From: Streptomyces sp. MMG1533
GTDB lineage: Bacteria > Actinomycetota > Actinomycetes > Streptomycetales > Streptomycetaceae
Assembly: GCF_001279775.1 (NCBI RefSeq)
Contig: NZ_LGDG01000018.1
Coordinates: 1-20,806, forward strand
Length of the DNA: 20,806 nt
Direction of reading: 5' to 3'
The notes beneath the pieces are model-generated. The model was not told where the DNA came from. It did not search any database and worked only from the letters and a program-made list of their open reading frames with translations. A program made the translations under genes and the position numbers. How positions within the stretch are numbered: position 1 is the stretch's first letter; the number at the start of each line of letters is the position of its first letter. Shown here piece after piece: positions 1 to 7,200 of the stretch.

Positions 1-97
1 GGAAACGCCCGGTTACATTCCGAACCCGGAAGCTAAGCCTTACAGCGCCGATGGTACTGCAGGGGGGACCCTGTGGGAGAGTAGGACGCCGCCGAAC
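1..97 (+). rRNA. rrf: 5S ribosomal RNA, 3' part (5' end outside window)
   Basis: The sequence matches the actinobacterial 5S rRNA from about residue 23 onward, including the conserved blocks CCGAACCCGGAAGCTAAG and GGGAGAGTAGGACGCCGCC. Only the first ~22 nt, which would pair with the 3' CCGCCGAAC, are missing because the window starts here. The end is set where the terminal helix strand finishes, with an uncertainty of 1-3 nt. It presumably closes a 16S-23S-5S operon lying upstream of the window. Confidence 0.96.
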
Positions 98-105
98 AAT
101 TCTTC

Positions 106-150
106 AAAGGGTTGGATCCTGAACTTCGGTTCGGGGTCCAACCCTTTTTT
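106..150 (+). terminator. Rho-independent terminator of the rRNA operon
   Basis: A 19-bp stem (106-124 with 129-147, two G-U wobbles) is capped by a UUCG tetraloop (125-128) and runs into six T residues (145-150). It starts 9 nt after the 5S gene, so it should end rRNA operon transcription. Confidence 0.95.
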
Positions 151-196
151 GTTGTGCGTCACTTGAAGTTCACGTTGCGCAACCACGATCGACGGC

Positions 197-874
197 ATGG
201 GTACTGCTGCAATGCTCAGGGCCGCCGGTGTCGGAGTCGGTGACGAGGTTGTCGTGCCGGCCTTCGGGAACGTGGAAGTCGCCGAGGCCGTGGTTCTGGC
301 CGGTGCGCTTCCGGTGTTCGCCGACATAGATCCGGTGACGTACTGCCTCGCCCCGTCCGCTGTCGAAGCGGCCGTAACTGCGCGGACGGCGGCCATAGTT
401 GTCGTACACCGCTTCGGTCGGCCGGCCGACATGGCGCGGCTGCTCGGGGTGGGGGAGCGGCACGGGCTGCTGGTGCTTCAGGAGGGAGAGTCCGAGGCGC
501 CGTACGGCGAGATAGCCCAGCGGAGGCAGCGGGCCGGTTATCTCGATGCGAAGTTGAGGGGCGTGCGTACGCCTGATGGCGGGGACGGGCACACCTATCA
601 GCAGTACGTCGTGCGGGTGCCGGGGAACGGGCGGCCGGACCGGGATGCCTTTGCCCGGGCCGTGCGGGCCAAGGGCGTTGAGTGCTGGGTGCCGGTGAAG
701 ACGCCTGTGCATCGGCTGCCCGAATACCGTCGGTGTGTGTCCCTGCCGGAGACCGAGCGGGCTGCCGACGAGACGCTCGCCCTGCCGGTGGATGCCGCGT
801 TGACCAAGCGGGACATGCAACGGATCGTGGGTGCGTGCAATGCCCTTGGGGGATTGCTCCAGCCGGCGTTCTGA
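197..874 (+). pseudogene. DegT/DnrJ/EryC1/StrS-type aminotransferase remnant, catalytic core deleted
   Basis: The 225-residue product aligns by eye with the PLP-dependent sugar aminotransferase family, whose members are about 370-400 residues. It begins at the family's GTAA motif followed by GDEVVVPAF (residues 16-24), so roughly the first 50 residues are absent. After the strand ending HRFGRPADM it reaches VLQEGESEAPYGE, where active enzymes have an EDAAQ-type motif carrying the Asp that holds the PLP ring nitrogen. The next ~100 residues, including the Schiff-base lysine, are missing. The C-terminal part (YQQYVVRVPG, then HRLPEYRR and LPETERAADETLALPV) is well kept. There is no Shine-Dalgarno sequence before the ATG and no obvious promoter between it and the rRNA terminator. 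The frame stays open over 226 codons with GC-rich third positions, so a non-catalytic expressed protein is possible, but I favour a decayed gene. Confidence 0.7.
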
Positions 875-890
875 GGGCCCGTGAGTGCGG

Positions 891-920
891 TTGGGAGCAC
901 GCATCTGTTCGGGGTATGAT
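891..920 (+). promoter_or_regulatory. Predicted housekeeping promoter for the tRNA-Thr gene
   Basis: The -35 element is TTGGGA (891-896), the spacer is 18 bp, and the -10 element is TATGAT (915-920), one base from TATAAT. It starts 17 nt after the aminotransferase remnant. Predicted initiation near 927 gives a ~36-nt leader before the tRNA. Confidence 0.75.
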
Positions 921-962
921 CTATTCCGTTGCCGCGGGGGAAAACCCCCGAAAAGGTGACTG

Positions 963-1038
963 GCCCCTATAGCTCAGTCGGTAGAGCGTCTCCATGGTAA
1001 GGAGAAGGTCAACGGTTCGATTCCGTTTGGGGGCTCCA
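963..1038 (+). tRNA. tRNA-Thr, anticodon GGT
   Basis: A full cloverleaf can be folded: 7-bp acceptor stem (963-969 with 1028-1034), D stem GCTC/GAGC, anticodon stem TCTCC/GGAGA around loop ATGGTAA with anticodon GGT at 996-998, and T stem AACGG/CCGTT with loop TTCGATT. The discriminator base is T and the CCA end (1036-1038) is encoded. It reads threonine codons ACC/ACT. It stands alone between its own promoter and terminator. Confidence 0.96.
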
Positions 1039-1043
1039 GAAGA

Positions 1044-1075
1044 AAAGGCCCTCGCCCTTCCGGGCGGGGGCCTTT
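1044..1075. terminator. Terminator shared by tRNA-Thr and the convergent osaC gene
   Basis: A 14-bp stem (1044-1057 with 1062-1075, one G-U pair) has a TTCC loop. The stem begins with AAA and ends with TTT, so the hairpin carries a short U tract in either direction. It lies 5 nt after the tRNA and 22 nt beyond the osaC stop codon, and could serve both convergent transcripts. Confidence 0.85.
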
Positions 1076-1096
1076 CGCATGCCCTGTTCGGTTCAT

Positions 1097-3850
1097 TCAG
1101 TCCTTGTGGAGGCCCGGTACGCGCATCGCGAGGATCGCCATGTCGTCGGACGGGGCGTCCTGCGCGAAGCGTTCCACGGCGCGCATGATGCGGGCGGCGA
1201 CCGCGCCCGCCGTGAGCCCTGTGCAGGTCGTGAGGACGTCGGCGAGGCCGTCGTCGCCCAGCATGCGGGTGCCTTCACGGCGTTCCGTGACGCCGTCCGT
1301 GACGCAGAGGAGGACGTCGCCCGGGTCGAGGGTGACCGACTGCTCGTAGAGCTCCAGGTCTTCCATGACGCCGAGAAGCGGCTGGGGTTCGGCGGCCGGT
1401 TCGACCGTGCCGTCCTGGCGGAGACGGAGCGGGAGGGGATGGCCGGCGCAGACCACCTTCAGCTGGGCGCTCCCGTCCTCCTGGGGCCACAACTCGCCGT
1501 AGAGAAGGGTGAGGAAGCGGCTGCGGGCGCCCTCGTCGAGGATCGCGGAGTTCAGGCGCTCCAGGACGGCGGGGCCGCTGAGGCCCTCTCGTGCCAGCAG
1601 CCGCAGGGCGTGGCGGGCCAGGCCCGTGACCGCCGCCGCGTTCGGGCCCGTACCGCAGACGTCACCGATGGCGAAGCCGTACGCTCCGTCGCGGATCGGG
1701 AAGAGGTCGTAGAAGTCGCCGCCGACCTCGTTGCCCTCGCCGGCCGCGCGGTAGATGACCTCGACCTCGACGCCGTCGATCTCGGGGAGTTCGGGCGGCA
1801 GGAGGCTGCGCTGGAGGGATTGGCTGATGGCCGTGCGCTCGGAGTAGAGGCGGGCGTTGTCGAGTGCGAGGGCGGCTCGGCGGGACAAGTCCTCGGCCAG
1901 TTCCAGGATTTCCTGGCGGAAGTGTTCGTCCGTGGGCTTGCCGAGGGTGAGCATGCCGATGACTCGGTTGCGGGCCACCAAGGGGAGGACCACGGTTTCG
2001 CCGCCGACGGCGGAGGCCGTGGCGAGGGTGGGGCCGATGCCCGACGTGACCTGGTGCGGCGGGCCGCCGCTCATGCCGAGGCTGCGCATGGAGCTGCGCA
2101 GCGCGGCTTGGTGGGCCGCTTCGCCGGGGGCCGACCAGACGCGGGCGCCGGGGGTGGGGACCGGGTCGGGCGGGGAGATCTTCGACAACAACGACTTGAT
2201 GCCGTCGATCAGTTCCTCGTCCTCGTGCAGGACGTACGACAGATATGGCTCGGAGGCCTGGTCGGCGATCGTGTAGACGGCGCACCAGGTGGCCAGGGTC
2301 GGGACCGTCATCTGGGCCATCAGGGCCAGCGTCTGGTCGCGGTCCAGGGTGCCGGCGAGGAGGTCGGAGGCCTCCACGAGGAAGCTCAGGGAGCCTCGGC
2401 GCAGGCGTTCGAGTTCGCCGAGTCGGGCGGACTCGACCGCCAACGCGATCCGGTCGGCGGCGAATTGGAGGCGCAAAGCCTCTTCGTTCGAGTATCTGCC
2501 GGGAGACTCGGCGGCGACGCCCAGGGAGCCGGTGAGGCGGCCCTCCACCTTCAGGGGGACCGTGACGACCGAGCGCATGCCGGTGCCGCTCAGCAGCGGT
2601 ACGGCGCCCGGTACGGCCGTGAGGTCGTCGTGGACGGCCGGCATGCGGGCAGAGCCGTAGCGGCCGGGGCCCGCCTCGACCGGGACGCGGGCGAAGCGCT
2701 GGCGGGCGGAGGGCAGGCCGGTGGAGGCGCGGACCTCCAATTCCGTTTCGTCGTCGGTCGCGAGGAGCAGGAAGGCGGAGTCGCCGTCGAGCATGTCGCG
2801 GGCGCGCTCGACCGTGCGCTGGAGGAGGCCGTCGAGGTCGTCCGGGGCCGGGGAACCGATGAACACCTCGAAGGGATCGGTGCTCTGGCCGTCGGACGCG
2901 GATCCGGTGTCGGAGGCCGGGACGCGCAACGGGGTCTGCAGGACGGCCCGTTCGTGGTCGCGGACCAGGAGGCAGACCGTGGAGGGCTCGCCGCCGGTGT
3001 CACGGACGCGGAGGTGGGAGGCGTACACGGAACTGACGCGGCCGTTGGAGGCTCTGATGCCGTAACTGCCCTCCCAGCGAGAGAGTTGGAGAGCCTCGGC
3101 GATGCCGGTGCTGGTGCCCGGGGTGTGCGGCCAGGCGGCGAGGTCGGTCAGCGGTTTGCCGAGTACCTGTTCGGCGGCGTAGCCGAAGAGTTCCTCGGCG
3201 TCCTCGTTCCAGGACGTGAGGGCGCCCGTGCGGTCGATCTGGACCACGGCGACGCGGACGCGGCCGTCGGCGAGCGGGAGGAGGTCGGCGGGCAGCGAGG
3301 GGCCTGCGGCGCGGGTGCCCACCGGGCGTTCGGGGAGGTCGAGTTGGAACCAGACCTGCTTGTGCGTGGGCGTGTACTCCACGCCCCAGTGGCCGGCGAG
3401 CGCCGCGCACAGCTGGAGGCCGCGGCCGCCCTCGCGGTCGGGGCTGCCCATGTTGACGGCCTGGCCCTGCATGGGGATCTCGCGCTCCGGATAGCGGTCG
3501 GCGACCTCGATCCGTACGCCTTCGTCACTCCGTAGACACAACACGTCCGCGGAGGTGCCCGCGTGCACCACGGCGTTGGTCACCAGTTCGCTGGTGAGGA
3601 CCACGGCGTCGTCGATGATGTCGGCGAAGCCCCAGCCCTGGAGGGTGTCGCGGACGAAGGAGCGGGCGCTCGCGACCGAGCGCCCCACGGGCTCGAAGCT
3701 GGCGGCCGCGCGCGCGGTGATCACAGAACTCCTCGACCGGTTGTCGACGTACAGGGCTCCCTGGCCGGCAAGCTCGTGCCGCTGATGCGGCAGTCCGCTG
3801 GACGGCCGGGGGTCCGGGGGCTGTTCCCCAGGGATCAGTCCGGTGGTCAT
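1097..3850 (-). CDS. osaC: OsaC-like multidomain regulator: RsbW-type kinase, PAS, two GAF, PP2C phosphatase
   Basis: The 917-residue soluble protein has, in order, an RsbW-like HATPase domain (about 45-170; N-box ELVTNAVVHA with Asn92, and a GGRGLQL ATP-lid motif at 141-147), a PAS domain (about 195-300), two GAF domains (about 335-475 and 490-670) and a SpoIIE/RsbU-type PP2C phosphatase (about 680-912). The phosphatase metal ligands are visible as GGDFYD (Asp712), GDVCGTG (Asp730), TDGVTE (Asp852) and SDDM (Asp903). Its architecture and its divergent position from osaA match S. coelicolor OsaC, whose kinase domain binds the stress sigma factor SigB and helps return SigB activity to baseline after osmotic stress. 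I chose the ATG at 3850 because GGAGGGG (3862-3868) lies 11 nt upstream. The open frame runs about 975 nt further, but only antisense to the intergenic region and osaA. The N-terminal kinase and C-terminal phosphatase suggest a partner-switching module fused in one chain; which antagonist it dephosphorylates is not visible. Confidence 0.9.
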   Translation of the reverse strand: MTTGLIPGEQPPDPRPSSGLPHQRHELAGQGALYVDNRSRSSVITARAAASFEPVGRSVASARSFVRDTLQGWGFADIIDDAVVLTSELVTNAVVHAGTSADVLCLRSDEGVRIEVADRYPEREIPMQGQAVNMGSPDREGGRGLQLCAALAGHWGVEYTPTHKQVWFQLDLPERPVGTRAAGPSLPADLLPLADGRVRVAVVQIDRTGALTSWNEDAEELFGYAAEQVLGKPLTDLAAWPHTPGTSTGIAEALQLSRWEGSYGIRASNGRVSSVYASHLRVRDTGGEPSTVCLLVRDHERAVLQTPLRVPASDTGSASDGQSTDPFEVFIGSPAPDDLDGLLQRTVERARDMLDGDSAFLLLATDDETELEVRASTGLPSARQRFARVPVEAGPGRYGSARMPAVHDDLTAVPGAVPLLSGTGMRSVVTVPLKVEGRLTGSLGVAAESPGRYSNEEALRLQFAADRIALAVESARLGELERLRRGSLSFLVEASDLLAGTLDRDQTLALMAQMTVPTLATWCAVYTIADQASEPYLSYVLHEDEELIDGIKSLLSKISPPDPVPTPGARVWSAPGEAAHQAALRSSMRSLGMSGGPPHQVTSGIGPTLATASAVGGETVVLPLVARNRVIGMLTLGKPTDEHFRQEILELAEDLSRRAALALDNARLYSERTAISQSLQRSLLPPELPEIDGVEVEVIYRAAGEGNEVGGDFYDLFPIRDGAYGFAIGDVCGTGPNAAAVTGLARHALRLLAREGLSGPAVLERLNSAILDEGARSRFLTLLYGELWPQEDGSAQLKVVCAGHPLPLRLRQDGTVEPAAEPQPLLGVMEDLELYEQSVTLDPGDVLLCVTDGVTERREGTRMLGDDGLADVLTTCTGLTAGAVAARIMRAVERFAQDAPSDDMAILAMRVPGLHKD

Positions 3851-4226
3851 GTGTGCGGCCGCCCCTCCGATGCCCGCTCGTTCTCGTGCCACCGCCCAGG
3901 CCGGACGAACCGGCGCGGCTGGACAGCCGAATGCAAGGTTACTTACCTTCCCCGTCCATGCGGATGCCGGTCTGCAGTGTTTCCGTCCGGAGGGTGTGCG
4001 GACGATGTGCGAAGCTGCCGAACTGTTATGGCCTGGTTCAGCCAGGGTGAAACACTGGGCAAGCTTCTGGTGAAGGTACTGGCAGGCTGAGTGTGACGCG
4101 CACACGGTGGGCAGCAGCCCGGGGTGTGGCCTGATACAGCGGGCATGGATAGGCAGCAGTAACCGATAAGCCGAGCAGTAATACCTGAGCACAGCAGTAA
4201 CGGTCGACCCCTGCGGGAGGGACACA
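3851..4226. other. Divergent osaC-osaA intergenic region (376 nt)
   Basis: I see no convincing gene here. On the osaC side are two small inverted repeats: CGGCTG/CAGCCG (3916-3929, 2-nt gap) and AAGGT/ACCTT (3935-3949, 5-nt gap). In the middle is CCTGG/CCAGG around TTCAG (4032-4046). On the osaA side are three AGCAGTAA direct repeats (4155-4200). The osaA ribosome-binding site GGGAGG is at 4215-4220. I looked on both strands for a SigB-type promoter (GNNT, 14-16 bp, GGGTAY), because osaC is reported to be SigB-linked in S. coelicolor. I found no full match. Confidence 0.6.
4155..4200 (+). repeat. Three AGCAGTAA direct repeats, 19-bp period, upstream of osaA
   Basis: Identical octamers start at 4155, 4174 and 4193, with an exact 19-bp step and unrelated spacer sequence. 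The last copy ends 26 nt before the osaA start codon. This looks like an operator or protein-binding array, because the spacers have diverged while the octamers are identical. The binding protein is unknown. Confidence 0.75.
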
Positions 4227-7200
4227 GTGGAGTCTGGCGCAGCGACGCGGGGCACTAAGACGCGCGCGAAAGGCGGACAGTCCCTGAGTAACCAGCGCAA
4301 ACCGCGCAGTGGCACCACCGCGGTGGACACGGCCGCCCTGAACAGGCTGCTGGCGGCACTCGTGTCGATGCGGGACGGGAACTTCCGTAAGCGGCTCACC
4401 GTGTCCGGTGACGGCGTGATGTCGGAGATCGCGGCGGTCTTCAACGAGGTGGCCGACCGGAATCTCCATCTGACGGGTGAATTGTCGCGTGTCCGGCGCA
4501 TGGTGGGGCGTGAAGGAAAGCTCACGGAACGGCTGGAAACAGGTGCCTGCGAGGGCTCTTGGGCGGCCGCCATCGACGCTTCGAACGCGTTGGTCGATGA
4601 TCTCGTACGGCCTGTCTCAGAGGTCAGCCGGGTGCTGTCCGCGGTGGCGGAGGGCGATCTGTCGCCGCGTATGGAGTTGCGGACGCAGGCGCCGGACGGG
4701 AGCGGGCATCCGCTGCGCGGGGAGTTCCTGAAGGTCGGGCGGACCGTCAACAATCTGGTCGACCAGCTGTCGACGTTCACCGACGAGGTCACGCGGGTGG
4801 CCAGCGAGGTGGGCACCGAGGGCAAACTGGGCGGTCAGGCCCGGGTGCGCGGCATGTCCGGTTCGTGGAAGGACCTGACCGAGTCCGTCAACACGATGGC
4901 GTACCGGCTGACGGCGCAGGTGCGGGACATCGCCCTGGTGACGACGGCGGTCGCCAAGGGGGACCTGTCCCGGAAGGTCACGGTTCACGTGGCCGGCGAG
5001 ATGCTGGAGCTGAAGAACACCGTCAACACGATGGTGGACCAGTTGTCGTCCTTCTCCTCCGAGGTGACCCGCGTGGCGCGCGAGGTCGGTGTGGAGGGCG
5101 AGCTGGGCGGTCAGGCGCAGGTGCCCGGTGTGGCCGGTGTGTGGAAGGACCTCACCGATTCGGTGAACCTGATGGCCGGCAACCTGACGGCCCAGGTGCG
5201 CGGCATCTCACAGGTGACCACCGCGGTCGCCAGCGGTGACCTGTCGCAGAAGGTGACGGTCTCGGCACGCGGCGAGGTCGCGCAGCTCGCCGACACGATC
5301 AACCAGATGACCGAGACGCTGCGGACGTTCGCAGACGAGGTCACGCGGGTGGCGAACGAGGTCGGGGCCGAGGGGCGACTCGGCGGACAGGCGAACGTGC
5401 CGGGTGCGGCGGGGACGTGGAAGGACCTCACCGATTCGGTGAACACGGTCTTCCGGAACCTCACCATCCAGGTGCGGGACATCGCCGCCGTGACGACGGC
5501 CGTGGCCAGCGGTGACCTGTCGCAGAAGGTCACCGTGGACGTGGCCGGCGAGATGCTGGAGCTGAAGAACACCGTCAACGGGATGGTGGACCAGCTGTCC
5601 GCGTTCGGTGCCGAGGTCACGCGGGTGGCGCGCGAGGTCGGTGTCGAGGGTGAACTGGGCGGTCAGGCGCAGGTGTCGGGGGCCGCCGGTACGTGGAAGG
5701 ACCTGACCGACTCCGTCAACACCGCGTTCCGGAATCTCACCGGACAGGTGAGGAACATCGCGCAGGTGACGACGGCTGTGGCCAACGGTGACCTGTCGCA
5801 GAAGGTCACCGTGGACGTCTCCGGCGAGATGCTCCAGCTGAAGAACACCGTGAACACGATGGTGGACCAGCTCTCCGCCTTCGCCGACCAGGTGACGCGG
5901 ATGGCCCGGGACGTGGGCACCGAGGGACGGCTGGGCGGTCAGGCCGTGGTGCCGGGAGTGTCCGGCACGTGGAAGGAGCTCACCGACTCCGTCAACTTCA
6001 TGGGCGGCAACCTCACCTCGCAGGTGCGGCAGATCGCCCAGGTGACGACGGCGGTGGCCCGGGGCGACCTGTCGCAGAAGATCGACGTCGACGCGCGGGG
6101 CGAGATCCTGGAGCTGAAGAACACCATCAACACGATGGTCGACCAGCTCTCCGCCTTCGCCGACCAGGTGACCCGAGTCGCCCGTGAGGTGGGTACGGAG
6201 GGCCGCCTCGGCGGGCAGGCACAGGTGCCCGGCGTCGCCGGTGTGTGGCGTGACCTGACCGACTCCGTGAACGGCATGGCGGGCAACCTCACCGCCCAGG
6301 TGCGCAACATCGCGCAGGTGGCCACCGCGGTGGCCCGTGGTGACCTCTCCCAGAAGATCACGGTGGACGCGCGCGGTGAGATCCAGGAGCTCAAGAACAC
6401 CCTGAACACGATGGTCGACCAGCTGTCGTCGTTCGCCGAGGAGGTCACGCGCGTGGCCCGTGAGGTGGGTACGGAGGGCATCCTCGGCGGTCAGGCCGAG
6501 GTGCAGGGCGTCTCCGGCACCTGGAAGGACCTCACGCAGTCCGTGAACTTCATGGCGAACAACCTGACCATCCAGGTGCGCCAGATCGCCGAGGTCACGA
6601 CCGCGGTCGCCAAGGGCGACCTGTCGAAGAAGATCACCGTGGACGCGAAGGGCGAGATCCTCGAGCTCGTCAGCACCGTCAACACGATGGTCGACCAGCT
6701 GTCCTCCTTCGCCGAGCAGGTGACCCGGGTGGCCCGTGAGGTGGGTACCGAGGGCATCCTGGGCGGTCAGGCGCATGTGCCCGGCGTCGTGGGCATCTGG
6801 AAGGACCTGAGCGACAACGTCAACCTGATGGCCAACAACCTGACCATGCAGGTGCGGAACATCTCCCAGGTCGCGTCGGCGGTCGCCAACGGTGACTTGA
6901 CCCGCACGGTGACGATCGAGGCGCGCGGCGAGGTCGCGCAGCTCGCGGACACCTTCAACACCATGGTGAAGACGCTGAGTTCGTTCGCCGACCAGGTCAC
7001 CAAGGTGGCCCGAGAGGTGGGCACGGACGGCATCCTGGGCGGACAGGCGCGGGTGCCGGGTGTGGCCGGCACGTGGAAGGACCTCACCGAATCGGTGAAC
7101 CAGATGGCGTCCAACCTGACCGGTCAGGTGCGGAACATCGCCATGGTGACCACGGCCATCGCCAAGGGCGATCTGACCAAGAAGATCGACATCGACGCTC

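Noticed and set aside
1079..3535. Long plus-strand open frame (818 codons) opposite osaC
   Set aside because: Its translation is low-complexity Gly/Ala/Arg/Val-rich with no domain, and it is antisense to a gene with clear catalytic motifs. Such shadows are normal in ~70% GC DNA.
3934..3951. Possible iron box (DtxR/DmdR/IdeR) around AAGGTTACTTACCTT
   Set aside because: Half sites AGGT and ACCT are 2 bp closer than in the 19-bp iron box TTAGGTTAGGCTAACCTAA, and the outer bases do not match.
3851..4825. Upstream extension of the osaC frame into osaA
   Set aside because: The frame stays open for 975 nt but would run antisense to osaA. ATG 3850 has a ribosome-binding site and the conserved domains begin after it.
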